From Sinotaia quadrata (taxonomy: Eukaryota; Mollusca; Gastropoda; Architaenioglossa; Viviparidae): a stretch of 64,000 nt of DNA. This document shows, piece by piece, positions 1 through 10,437 of the stretch (positions are counted from its first letter, which is position 1; every line of letters starts with the position of its first letter). Where the stretch lies: NCBI GenBank assembly GCA_028829895.1, contig CM054180.1, forward strand, positions 119,083,973 through 119,147,972, read 5' to 3'. A program made the position numbers and the translations under genes. A model generated the notes under the pieces. It was not told the DNA's origin. It saw only the letters and a list, made by a program, of their open reading frames with translations, and did not search any database.

Positions 1-795
1 AGTTTAGCAATGCCATACGTTGAGATGCAAAAAGTTAGATTTGACCAGTTACTATCAGTTTTAAACTTAACACAGTTATAGTTCTACCGTTTGATCATTG
101 ACATTTTGTAATTTTACATACAATCAATTCATTACAGTAACACTTGTCATAAATATCCTTTGTGGATAAATTGTAAATCTATTCATTTAGTGAATCTTCT
201 TGTAACTGGGAAGTTCTTGAACATTTTACTGATTTCTGATTAGTTTTATTTATTTATTTTTTGCAATCATATAATAAAATTTTTATTTATGTACACCTAC
301 TAAAATTAATTTAAATGCACTTAGATAGGTCAGGTCATCCGGCTGTCGCTAATATTAGAAGATAATCAATATAGATATTTGGGGAATCTAATATATTGTG
401 AGGATCGTTAAACATAGCCGGACACGAGACAGATGGGAACTCAACCATGGATGTAACAGTAATTTCATCCATAGGAGAACCTAGGGAAAACTTTTTTTAT
501 ATTTTTGATCTCTTTTATAAATCTTTTAAATCACCCTAGAGGCCTAGACAACAAACATGTTTATTTTCCAAACGTACACGGTGTACGCATACTGATCAGT
601 TCATTAATTGGAGTAGAATAAAACTGTTTCATTACTGTATTTGAATTCATTTGTTGCATTGCTGTGCATGTATTCTTTTGAAGGCTGTGAGTCAGGTACG
701 ATTGTTATGTGCTGAGAATGCATTTTAGTTGTAGCAAGTGCTAGACATATTAACAGACAGATTGGATGATTGTATAATAGACATTGTAGCATCAT
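1..795. repeat. Paralogue of 52.2-53.24 kb, no gene
   Basis: Positions 1-720 match 52195-53240 almost base for base, apart from a minisatellite expansion in the other copy (see 52414-52790). Positions 1-50 are one unit of the 'TTTAGCAATGCCA' minisatellite that is expanded at 17.6 kb. Around 330-430 is an older dispersed motif (GTCAGGTCATCCGGCTGTCG type) also seen near 24.46, 52.86 and 54.36 kb. From about 721 to 795 the two copies diverge. I see no coding potential; the short open frames are AT-rich and not conserved. Confidence 0.7.
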
Positions 796-1072
796 TGTCA
801 CAGTCTGATAAAAATGTCATGACTGTTTGACCCACTTGTTTGTTTTTCAAACATCAAATTTGAAAATTCCTTTGTTTGGAACTCTCCCATGATACACCAG
901 TATCGAGAAGCTTCCAGCAAAGAGGTCAGGACGTTATGTAACTTTAGGCCCATTGTCTAGGTTCTAGAACCAACTACATGCCACGCGATCCGTCACGTGA
1001 TATGCTCTATGCTTTCTTATAAATATGGTTAAGCACACCCGAACTGTACTCCGATCCAGAAGCTACGACGCT
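796..1072 (+). mobile_element. 5' part of a heat-shock-type LTR
   Basis: This stretch begins TGTCACAG and matches the first about 275 bp of the solo LTR at 24621-25731, with small indels. It covers the U3-like part with the heat-shock-element motifs, an E-box CACGTG (994-999) and the TATA box (1018-1025). Homology to the LTR stops at about 1072-1073, exactly where Mutator-like transposase homology starts. The rest of the LTR is missing, so this is a truncated or recombined copy. Confidence 0.7.
862..1025 (+). promoter_or_regulatory. Candidate heat-shock promoter (HSE cluster plus TATA)
   Basis: Alternating 5-bp GAA/TTC units, the binding pattern of heat-shock factor, occur at 862-869 (GAAAATTC), 907-919 (GAAGCTTCCAGCA, three units with one mismatch) and 962-969 (TTCTAGAA). 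A CACGTG E-box is at 994-999 and TATAAATA at 1018-1025. Spacing and order resemble animal Hsp promoters. All of these are kept in the copy at 24.69-24.85 kb. Promoter activity is inferred, not shown. Confidence 0.5.
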
Positions 1073-1906
1073 GGTGATGGTGATGCCAAAACATATGCTG
1101 AACTCACAAAAGAAAATCCATACCCTGGAAAGACAATTGAAAAGATAGAATGTGTGAATCATATCACAAAGCGTATGGGCACTGCTTTGCGAAATCTTGT
1201 ACAAACAAGAAAAGCACAAAAGCTCCCAATCAGTGGTCGTGGAAAGCTGACCGAAGAAAGGATAAAAAAGCTGACCAACTACTATGGAAAAGCAATCAAG
1301 GACAATGCCGGCAATTTGCATGCAATGGAAAGAGCTGTGTGGGCCAGCTTTTACCACTCTCTCAGCACAGACAGTAAGCCACAGCATGACAATTGTCCAG
1401 CAGGTCCAACCTCTTGGTGCTTTTACCAGCGAGACCTTGCCAACAACGTACCCACGCGCCCCCACAGCAAACCGCTGCCGCCTGATGTTGGAGAGGCCCT
1501 CAAGCCTGTCTACAAACGACTTGGGGACTCACAGCTGCTGGGAAGATGCTTAGCTGGCAAGACCCAGAACTGTAATGAAAGTTTTCACTCTCTTTTGTGG
1601 CGATTATGTCCCAAAGAAAGATGGAGCAATCACCGCACTGTTGACACTGCACTCGCTATGGCTGTCCAGCAGTTCAACAAAGGATCAACTGCTTTGATCG
1701 ACATCATGCAGCATGTAGAAGTCAATGTAGGCACCCACACATGTCAGTATGTTGAGAAAAAAGATGCCAGCAGAGTTGCAGATGCCACAAGGAAAGCATC
1801 AAACAAACAAAAGCAGCAAAGAAAGAAGATTGAACTAATTCAGCGTCGTGAACGGCAGTCGTTACATGAAAATGAAGGGGAGGTGTATGGTGCAGGACTG
1901 TTTTAA
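1025..1906 (+). CDS. Mutator-like transposase, C-terminal portion (truncated)
   Basis: The 293-codon frame reads as the 3' half of an animal Mutator-like (MULE-type) transposase. Family-like blocks are GDGDAKTY at residues 17-24 (a conserved Asp of the catalytic core), KIECVNHITKRMGTALR at about 40-56, a GRGKLTEERIKKL block at 71-83, the STD..PQH..CP.G..SWC block at about 114-132, and GKTQNCNESFHSLLWRLCPK at 178-197. The C-terminus YGAGLF looks native. The N-terminal DNA-binding part and first catalytic Asp are missing. Residues 1-16 are encoded by LTR sequence (796-1072), and the frame there is not conserved in the other LTR copy, so the annotated ATG is probably accidental; it also overlaps the TATA box. 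The frame itself is unbroken. I infer a defective copy that the LTR could transcribe. The next in-frame ATG is residue 51. Confidence 0.75.
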   Translation: MVKHTRTVLRSRSYDAGDGDAKTYAELTKENPYPGKTIEKIECVNHITKRMGTALRNLVQTRKAQKLPISGRGKLTEERIKKLTNYYGKAIKDNAGNLHAMERAVWASFYHSLSTDSKPQHDNCPAGPTSWCFYQRDLANNVPTRPHSKPLPPDVGEALKPVYKRLGDSQLLGRCLAGKTQNCNESFHSLLWRLCPKERWSNHRTVDTALAMAVQQFNKGSTALIDIMQHVEVNVGTHTCQYVEKKDASRVADATRKASNKQKQQRKKIELIQRRERQSLHENEGEVYGAGLF

Positions 1907-2579
1907 GTTACATATTTTATGACAATTCTGCTTTTAATAACATTGCAGTGACTCTGTAACATTTATGGTTTCAGAAAATGGAAAAAAAATCAGTGTTTTA
2001 TCTCAATATAAAAGTGAAATATTACTTTTTAAAGTTTACGGACAGTTTTCTCGAAATTTGCATTTTCGGAATGTTTAAACGTTTGCCCCTCAGAAAAAAT
2101 ACATTTATAATTGAGATAAAGACTTGAAACTTTGCATACTGATGTAAAAAAGGCTGCTGAGTGCAATAGAAGCATCAGAAACATAGTATGTCTAATAGTT
2201 TACATGTTATATGTTTTGAACCTTTCCTACCCCCTTCTTTTTAATTTTTTACATTAACAAAAGCACATAGACAATACATTTCTTGACATTCAAACTGTTT
2301 AATAGTATAATTGCATAATTAGAGACATATATAACATGAAAAACTGAGAATGCAATATTTCTGCTGATTGTAAAGCTATTTAAAACAAGGGGCCAAAAAT
2401 ACACATTATTTCAGGATTTTTTTTTTTAATTTTTTTTTTTTTTCATGAACCACAAAGGCTACAATCCCCAAAATTGGCATATATGTTCATCTTTATGAGC
2501 TCAATATATTTGCCAAATTTCATATTGATATCTTTAAAAGAAATGAAGTAACCTACATTGAGTCAAAATGCACTCAGAG
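1907..2579. other. 3' flank of the transposase fragment, no gene
   Basis: AT-rich sequence with long T runs (2417-2443) and no supportable gene. It ends near 2575, where homology to the block-flank repeat begins (compare 28080 and 36795). It probably belongs to the inserted Mutator-like fragment, since it is absent from the other paralogous flanks. I could not identify a terminal inverted repeat or target duplication. Confidence 0.4.
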
Positions 2580-4310
2580 AGTCACCTTAATTCTATAGAA
2601 TTTTACTAGGTACGTGTGGATATAATCTTTCCCGTCTTGGCACACGTGTAATTATGTAACAGAGCTCTCCACAGCGAGCTGTCTTATGCAACACTTGCCG
2701 GACCATGTCAAATGCAGCTATTCACAGTGTCCAAACTTAGCATGCATTCAATTAACAATAGCGGTCCTTATAATCTTATTACATAACTCTTGCTACTCAG
2801 TTTGACCTTCTTAAAACTAGGCCAGAAGTAAATTTTATGCATTATAATTAAATATTTAGAAAAAACAATTAAAATATTTCTGAATTGCATTTTCAGGTTT
2901 ACAAATATATTAGAACATGGCCAATAAAATGACATCAAAATATTATAACATTAACAGCCAATAAAATAGAATCACTGTATATATCTATAGCACATAAAAT
3001 AACAAAAGTGGGTAATTTCCTTTGGGTAGAAAAATGTTTCCAGAGTCAATAAAGTTTACAAGACTCAAAAGGAAGGTTACAAGACTCAAAGATTTATGAG
3101 ATGTAAATACAGATCAAATAAGAGAGGTCAATATCATGTCATCCATTATTTGTACTACCTCATAATGGTGCTATCTGTTTAGTAGATCTACTCCATTAAT
3201 TATAAATTGATATCAGATACTGACCATCACGGGACCCCTAAAATAGTTTCAATGGATGAACATGAGAAATACACTTTGTAGATTTTAATGATTATCTGTT
3301 ATTAATCCCACTTTTAAACCCCATGTGTTACCATTCCATCTATGAATACTTGCTTGTTTAAGAAGAATGAATTTATTTACAAGAATGATTCTTATGTGAT
3401 TCTGTCACATAAGAAGGCCTATATACATTTGCAGAACAATATAAAAGATATTACCAGGAACACATCCAAAACAATAAATATAATATATACAGTTCTTACT
3501 TTATTTGATAAATTCCACAGAAAATATTTACAATTGTCTATAATTTTACTTAGAATTATTTATATAAAAATACATACAATTATATTATACATGTGTTACT
3601 TTAAAAATTATCTGTAAATTTTATATGAAAATGAAGAAACACAATGTAAATTTAAGAAATAAAGACTAAACAGATGATCACAATTTTCAATCCGTTACAG
3701 TCTTAGAATAAATGAACAAACAATAACACAGTTTTGTAAACTATTACTTTTCTAATGATTTAGTTCCTGGGAATTGTGTTAATGAAATGAATCTCAAAGT
3801 CAAATTATATTAAAAATACATAAATATTATACATATGATCAATAATGGATTATAAATTATTAATCATATTATACAGAATAGAATCATATGTAGAATTCAT
3901 ATTTCATTTTATTAATTAATATATTAATAAAAACAATTTCAAAGGATAGACATGAAATAGCAAATTCAACTATGAATTGAAAATTTAATTGCTCAAGACT
4001 CAACATGCATTTCAATATTGACAAAATACTCCCAATCCCCCCCCCCAAAAAAAAAAAAATTAATAAAAAAAAAATAAATAAATAAAAAATTAAATTAAAC
4101 ATACTTATATAGCTTAATACAGTTATACACACACAGCCATGATAACTTGAAATAAATTAATTAAAATGAAATAATTGGCCATTATATTGATATAGCATTT
4201 TCTTAGCACAAGTAAACCTTCTAAATGTACTAGCATTAAAGTGCAGAATGATTACTTCTCTAATAATACACACATTACAAATATGCACAAACCCATGTTC
4301 TTTTTTGTTT
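2580..4310. repeat. Block-flank repeat, copy A (3' flank of zinc-finger array)
   Basis: A non-coding AT-rich segment present four times: here, 28081-28824 (first 740 bp only), 36795-38402 (then interrupted by a transposon and resuming at 40638), and 57795-59345. The copies share sequence from the TAATTCTATAGAATTTTACTAGG motif through TTTTAAACCCCATGTG and onward. It lies downstream of each minus-strand zinc-finger array and marks the segmental duplication. No gene is visible; the 91-codon open frame at 3342 is AT-rich and not conserved. Confidence 0.75.
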
Positions 4311-4486
4311 TAAGTGTTCAAAATAATATATATAAACCTAAATGTTCAAAATAATATATATAACACTAGGTGTTCAAAATAATATACACAACCCTAAGTG
4401 TTCAAAGTAATATATATAACTCTAACTCTAGGTGTTCAAAATAATATATATAACACTAAGTGTTCAAAATATATATATATAACTCA
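4311..4486. repeat. 28-bp AT-rich minisatellite, about 6 units
   Basis: Imperfect units of the form AAGTGTTCAAAATAATATAT plus ATAACACT are repeated six to seven times. The same array is expanded to about 20 units at 59424-59995 in block C. Block B lacks it because its 3' flank is rearranged after 40665. Confidence 0.85.
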
Positions 4487-4491
4487 CAGTT

Positions 4492-4666
4492 AAATTTTAA
4501 ATTTAAGAAAATTTAGAGAAATACATTTAATTAATTTAATGTATTGTTTTGCATTTTCCGCGTTACAGTTATATATATTATTTTGAACACTTAAACTCGG
4601 AAAATGCAAAACAATACATTAAATTAATTAAATGTATTTCTCTAAATTTTCTTAAATTTAAAATTT
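4492..4666. repeat. 69-bp perfect inverted repeat with 37-bp spacer
   Basis: Arm 1 (4492-4560) and arm 2 (4598-4666) are exact reverse complements. Arm 1 ends TTTTGCATTTTCCG and arm 2 begins CGGAAAATGCAAAA. The 37-bp spacer contains one inverted unit of the neighbouring minisatellite. It could form a long hairpin or cruciform about 120 bp beyond the stop of zinc-finger array A. The other two blocks lack this fold-back. Confidence 0.85.
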
Positions 4667-4790
4667 TCTTATGACAAAAATTAACTGAATTTTTACCATG
4701 AAAGCCAGGTAAACCATTTAAGCAACCGTCTTTGGTCCAGCCAGGAACAAAAGAACAAAATAGGTTTGAAGTTGGTTAGTCGGTAGAGGC

Positions 4791-6653
4791 CTAGACAATG
4801 ACGTGTGAGAATGCTTTACTGCACTGATTACATCTAAATGGCTTTTCTCCAGTATGAATACGAATGTGATTTGATAAGTAAGAAGATTGTGAGAATGCTT
4901 TACTGCACAGCTTACATTTAAATAACTTTTCTCCAGTATGAATACGCATGTGATTTGATAACTTAGAAGACAATAAGATTGCTTTACTGCACTGCTCACA
5001 TCTAAATGGCTTTTCTTCAGTATGAATACGCTTGTGTTTTGATAAGTGAGAAGAGTGTGAGAATGCTTTACTGCACTTATCACATCTAAATGGCTTTTCT
5101 CCAGTATGAATACGCATGTGATTTGATAAGTAAGAAGATTGTGAGAATGCTTTACTGCACAGCTCACATTTAAATGGCTTTTCTCCAGTATGAATACGCA
5201 TGTGTTTTGATAAGTAAGAAGATTGTGAGAATGCTTTACTGCACAGCTCACATTTAAATGGCTTTTCTCCAGTATGAATATGCATGTGATTTGATAAGTA
5301 AGAAGATTGTGAGAATGCTTTACTGCACAGCTCACATTTAAATGGCTTTTCTCCAGTATGAATACGCATGTGATTTGATAAGTAAGAAGATTGTGAAAAT
5401 GCTTTACTGCACAGCTCACATCTAAATGGCTTTTCTCCTGTATGAATACGCATATGAGTCGCTAAGCTAGAAGATTGTGAGAATGCTTTACTGCACTGAT
5501 TACATCTAAATGGCTTTTCTCCTGTATGAATATGAATGTGTTTTGAGAAGTCAGAAGAAACAGAGAATGCTTTATTGCAATGATTACATCTAAATGGCTT
5601 TTCTCCTGTATGAATACGCATGTGTTTTGATAAGTTAGAAGATTGTGAGAATGCTTTACTGCACTGATTACATCTAAATGGCTTTTCTCCTGTATGAATA
5701 CGAATGTGTTTTGAGAAGTGAGAAGAAAAAGAGAATGCTTTATTGCAATGATCACATCTAAATGGCTTTTTTTCAGTATGCATACGCTTGTGATCTGATA
5801 AGCTAGAAGACCTGAAGAATGCTTTACTGCACTTATCACATCTAAATGGCTTTTCTCCAGTATGAATATGCATGTGCTTTGATAAGTCAGAAGATTGTGA
5901 GAATGCTTTACTGCACTGCTCACATCTAAATGGCTTTTCTTCAGTATGAATACGCTTGTGTCTTGATAAGTCAGAAGAGTGTGAGAATGCTTTACTGCAC
6001 TTATCACATCTAAATGGCTTTTCTCCAGTATGAATACGCATGTGATTTGATAAGTAAGAAGATTGTGAGAATGCTTTACTGCACAGCTCACATTTAAATG
6101 GCTTTTCTCCAGTATGAATACGCATGTGTTTTGATAAGTAAGAAGATTGTGAGAATGCTTTACTGCACAGCTCACATTTAAATGGCTTTTCTCCAGTATG
6201 AATACGCATGTGATTTGATAAGTAAGAAGATTGTGAGAATGCTTTACTGCACAGCTCACATTTAAATGGCTTTTCTCCAGTATGAATACGCATGTGATTT
6301 GATAAGTAAGAAGATTGTGAGAATACTTTACTGCACTGATCACATCTAAATGGCTTTTCTCCAGTATGAATACGCATATGAGTCACTAAGCTAGAAGACT
6401 GTGAGAATGCTTTACTGCACTGATTACATCTAAATGGCTTTTCTCCTGTATGAATACGAATGTGTTTTGAGAAGTCAGAAGAAACAGATAATGCTTTATT
6501 GCAATGATCACATCTAAATGGCTTTTCTTCAGTATGCTTATGCATGTGTTGTGATAAGTAAGAAGATTGTGAGAATGATTTACTGCAATAAATACATCTA
6601 AATGGCTTTTCTCCTGTTTGAATACTCAAGTGTCTTGATAAGTTAGAATACAC
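4791..6653 (-). CDS. C2H2 zinc-finger array A (21 complete fingers, possible pseudogene)
   Basis: This 620-codon open frame encodes 21 complete C2H2 fingers and a 22nd cut short after its second Cys (ends SHVIV, stop at 4791). Units are 28 residues, CxxCxKxF-x5-L-x2-H-x3-H, joined by TGEKPF or TEEKPF linkers. This is the form of DNA-binding poly-zinc-finger nuclear proteins. Many helices are alike (SQSSYLSNH recurs). Fingers 2-9 resemble fingers 13-20, an 11-finger (924-bp) period. The first codon is GTG, and an in-frame TGA lies at 6675-6677. A one-base deletion in the Cys-Cys loop, shared with array B, breaks the frame to older fingers upstream. No KRAB, BTB or other effector domain is visible. 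Openness alone is weak evidence of function, because the +1 frame of this 84-bp repeat is also open for about 290 codons. It may be the last exon of a spliced gene or a pseudogene. Confidence 0.65.
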   Translation of the reverse strand: MYSNLSRHLSIQTGEKPFRCIYCSKSFSQSSYLSQHMHKHTEEKPFRCDHCNKALSVSSDFSKHIRIHTGEKPFRCNQCSKAFSQSSSLVTHMRIHTGEKPFRCDQCSKVFSQSSYLSNHMRIHTGEKPFKCELCSKAFSQSSYLSNHMRIHTGEKPFKCELCSKAFSQSSYLSKHMRIHTGEKPFKCELCSKAFSQSSYLSNHMRIHTGEKPFRCDKCSKAFSHSSDLSRHKRIHTEEKPFRCEQCSKAFSQSSDLSKHMHIHTGEKPFRCDKCSKAFFRSSSLSDHKRMHTEKKPFRCDHCNKAFSFSSHFSKHIRIHTGEKPFRCNQCSKAFSQSSNLSKHMRIHTGEKPFRCNHCNKAFSVSSDFSKHIHIHTGEKPFRCNQCSKAFSQSSSLATHMRIHTGEKPFRCELCSKAFSQSSYLSNHMRIHTGEKPFKCELCSKAFSQSSYLSNHMHIHTGEKPFKCELCSKAFSQSSYLSKHMRIHTGEKPFKCELCSKAFSQSSYLSNHMRIHTGEKPFRCDKCSKAFSHSSHLSKHKRIHTEEKPFRCEQCSKAILLSSKLSNHMRIHTGEKLFKCKLCSKAFSQSSYLSNHIRIHTGEKPFRCNQCSKAFSHVIV

Positions 6654-8000
6654 TAAGAATACTTTATTGCAAATTCACATCTAAAGGCTTTTCTCCAATA
6701 CGAATATGCATGTGACTAGATAAGTGAGAAAACACTGAAAATGCTTATTGCACTGATCACATGTAAATGACAATTCTCCAGTTTGAATATGTTTTAATAA
6801 GTCTTCACTGTACAATCACACTGAAGTGGATTTTCCACAGTGTGAATACATATTTGTTGTGATAAAGCAGAAGACTATTATCATATTGAAATTATTTTCC
6901 TCTAATATTATCAAACATGTGTCGTGATTATGTTTGAAGACCATGAGAAATATTTATTGCATTGATCTCACTTGTACAGTTTTTCCAGTATGAAGAAACT
7001 CATGTTCACAAGAAAGATGTTGAGAAAGCTTTATTGCACTGATCACATCTATATGGTTTTTCAACAATATGAAAACACTTGCCTGTTCAAATGTGAGAAG
7101 AGTATTAAAATGCCAAATTACAGTTATATGATTTTTTCCTTAGTATAAATATGCATGTGCTCTAATAACATAAGATCTCAAGAATTTTCATATTGCATTC
7201 AACACATTTATATGGCTTGTCTCCAGAATGAACAAGCATATGTCTTGCTAAGTAATAAGTCTTTGAGAACGCTTTATTTCACTGATCACTTTAGTATGGT
7301 TTGTTTAGAATAAGGACATGCATCTGTTTTGATAAAGCTGAAAAATGTGAAAGTCAGCAATGTACTAAAATACCTTGTTGCATTGAGAACATTTATATGA
7401 TTTTGATCATGTTCAATCACATTTGTAATAATCCCAAAGAAGGAGAGAATGCTCTGCTGGACTAATCACATTTCTTTGAACAAGTATGAATGTACATGTA
7501 TTTTGAAAAAGAAAAAGATTGTGGAAATGTTTTTATGTGCTGATCACATTGAAGTGATTTTCTCAAGTATTATAATGTAAGTTGAATGATAAATGAGGGA
7601 ATAAGTTAACTTTACTTATCATACAGATATCAATTTACTGAAAATAAAACATATGTTTTGATAAGCCATTAAATAATACTTTTCTGCACTATTACATTTA
7701 TACGGCTTTCAACAGCATGAAAAATTGTTTGTGATCACTAAATAGAATTTTGTTCTTGAGCAATCACATTTTAGGGATTTCAAAAGTATGAACAATTATG
7801 CAATAAGATAATTACAATAGTCAAGAATGTTTTGAACAATTTCAATTTTGAACAAGTGAACAATTTACTTGACTAATCCTTAGTATGAATATGCATTTGA
7901 TGGAGCAAGCAACAAAGACCAAGATAATGCTCTATTATATTCATTGCATTTATACGGCTTTTCTCCAGTGTAAATGCACATCTGTTCTAATAAAGTTGGA
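6654..8000 (-). pseudogene. Decayed zinc-finger units upstream of array A
   Basis: Finger remnants with the array's signature bases (GCACTGATCACAT and GGCTTTTCTCCAG types) continue to about 8000 but carry many frameshifts, stops and lost Cys/His codons. The best preserved are near 6700-6850, 7180-7290 and 7920-7990. The array was therefore once much longer at its 5' end. The same decayed field follows array B (42847-44170) with mostly the same lesions, so decay began before the A/B duplication. Confidence 0.75.
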
Positions 8001-10437
8001 AGTACAAGACAATAATTTATGTCAGTGACAACATACTAGTTTCTTTTCTGAAGTATAAGTAAACCTTTGTAGAGTAGAAGCCAATATACAACTGACAGGA
8101 ATTAAAGACACTCTGTTATCATGTAGTTGGTAATGCAAAACAATAAGTAAAATTAATGACACACTCTATTATCAATATCATGAATTTGGTAATGCAAAAC
8201 AATAAATAAAATTAAAGAAACTTTATTATCAAGTATGTGATAATGCAAAACAATAAATAAAATTAAAGAAACAGTAATATCATATAAGTGGTAATGAAAA
8301 AAATAAGTAAAATTGAGAAAAAACCAATAGTTACTTAAAGGTAAAACTCCAGCTGAAGTCCATGAAATGTTTTATAATTCACCGTACCTGAAGAGAATAC
8401 ATTGGCCAGTGTTAAAAACAGGAAGGAACAACCAAGACCAAGTGAAGATTTAGGCAAATCACATAAATAATTTTAAAATAGTATTATAATCATGTGTTAG
8501 ACTCTCCAAACTAAATATTATGATTGGGCACGCCACAGGAAAAATGGACTCCACTCTAAACTGGCAGCATGATAAAGTATTAAGTATTCACACAAAATTT
8601 GCATTTTGATGACATGCTAAATACTCCACAATACTGAATTCAGGATTATGTATTAAATACTCTACTACAGTACAAGAAACTGAAATCAGAATTGTTTGTT
8701 ACATTTACTTGACATGAAAATGAAATAGATGTGTGAAGTACTCCATGCCATGTTTAACTAAATAAACTAATCATGCAAGAAAATTTTCTTTTCTCAACAT
8801 TTGTAACAAACTTGAAAACATACATTATATTTATAAAGAGAAAAAAGATTTAGAAATAACACTTCTAATAAACTTCAAAACATACATTATAATAAAGAAT
8901 AATAAGATTATGAATAACATTTCTAACTTCAATTATAAAGAATGAAATGATTTATAAATAATACATCTAACAAACTTCAAGACCTATATTATGAAGAATA
9001 AAATTATTTACAAATAACACTTTTATTGTTTTAACAAACTTCAAATCTTGCATAATAAAGAATAATAAGATTTGCAAATAACACTTCTTCTAATAAAATT
9101 CATGACCTATTATTATAAAGAAAAATAAGATTTACAAATAACATTTCTAACAAAATTCTAGACATACATTATAAAGAAAAATAATATTTACGAATAACAC
9201 TTCTGATAAAATAAATTCTTTTTTTTTCAAGACTTATATTATAAACAAAAATAAGATTTACAAATAACACTTCTAACTTTAACTGTTTAAGGCCTACATT
9301 ATGAAGAATAAAAACATTTACATTTAACACTTCTAACAAACTTCAAGACCTGTAGTAAAGAAAAATTTGATTTATAAATAAAATGATTCACACTAAGTTG
9401 ATCTTTAACACTTTCTTCACTTACCTATATTAATTATATTGTATTAGGAACAATCAAAAGATTTTCAGGTTTTGAAATGTTTGCCATCATTTTTCTTTAC
9501 AGTAATTTCTGCATCCACACCCTGCAACCAAATATTTTAGTATCACTATATCAAGTAGTATATGGGTATGTGTGTTAACAACCAATAGAACTTTTAGAAG
9601 AGATTCTTGAGAACTGACCATATGAACTGAACTGAGTGATCAAATTAATAATGAAAATAAATACCAATTGTAGTTAAATCAGTATGCAGATAAACCAAAT
9701 GAAATAATGTTCTTATTACTATATAGTGTATTGTATACACATGACATATTTCTTACTTTTAACATATATTTTATTTTTCATTGCAATCTTTATTCCTGTC
9801 CTCTCAAGCTATCAATAAGATATACCTTTGGCACTTTTGTTTGTGTAATTTTAGAGTACCTGACTGTAAAAAGTGTAAGAACCAGACAGTAAATGAGAGT
9901 GAGTGAAACCAAATGGTTAAATTTACTTGCGATGATTTAAATTTTCTTGTAAAGCAAAACAAATCTGGTTTCTTTTTTTTCTTCAAAGATGATGTGTGAT
10001 GTCAGCATTTGCTAAAATGACCTTCAATTTCAGTGAGGCATGCAACCTCCTTTAAATCGTTTCCATATTGGCTGACTGAATAAAGTTTTTGTGTCGTGAA
10101 GGTTTGATGGAATGGCACTAAATTTTCCAGCTGAAGACACTTAAAATTCTAATAGGACTGGGATTGTGGGAATATATATTTCTATTCAATTTATATTTGT
10201 ATAAATGTTATATGTAGATGTTGATTCTGTCTCAGGGGAAATAAGAATGGGAGAGGTCCAGATAACAGTTTTCTGTTGTTAACTGGTTTAATAAAAACAG
10301 TGACTGACGATTGGCTTGGGCCACACTTGCATAGGTAAGCTATGCCTATCACTGTATCAGATTTGCCCATTTCCGTTACCGTCGGATTGCTGGGATTAAA
10401 ATGGAAAGAGGGAAAACATTATCTACAATAATTTATT
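8001..10437. repeat. Intergenic or intronic unit, duplicated locally and in block B
   Basis: AT-rich sequence collinear with 44170-46440 in block B. In block A parts of it are duplicated in tandem: 8030-8790 recurs at 10438-11220 and 9900-10400 recurs at 11240-11745. The second copy lacks 8790-9900. Arrays of short repeats (AACACTTCTAACAAACTTCA type) fill 8830-9370. Apart from the candidate exon at 9425-9521 I see no gene. Confidence 0.6.
9425..9521 (-). other. Candidate small exon (zinc-finger transcript A)
   Basis: On the minus strand an acceptor TTTGGTTGCAG (with a TACTAAA branch-point-like motif upstream) and a near-perfect donor (AG before GTAAGTGAAG) bound 97 bp. One frame reads GVDAEITVKKNDGKHFKT then stops. 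The block B counterpart (45470-45566) keeps both splice sites and the 97-bp length, but its frame is different. It is therefore more likely an untranslated exon than a conserved coding one. A further acceptor-like CTCTTCAG lies near 8390. Confidence 0.3.

Noticed and set aside
1007..1465. 152-codon frame antisense to the transposase
   Set aside because: Shadow of the transposase frame; the sense frame carries the family motifs.
4311..4486. Regular direct repeats resembling a CRISPR array
   Set aside because: Units are contiguous without unique spacers and the genome is eukaryotic; this is a minisatellite.
4718..6343. Long overlapping open frames with repeated KHSHNLLTYQ-type units on the zinc-finger strand
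   Set aside because: They are the +1 frame of the 84-bp finger repeat; since 84 is a multiple of 3, both frames stay periodic. The same applies at 41001-42620 and 61416-63980.
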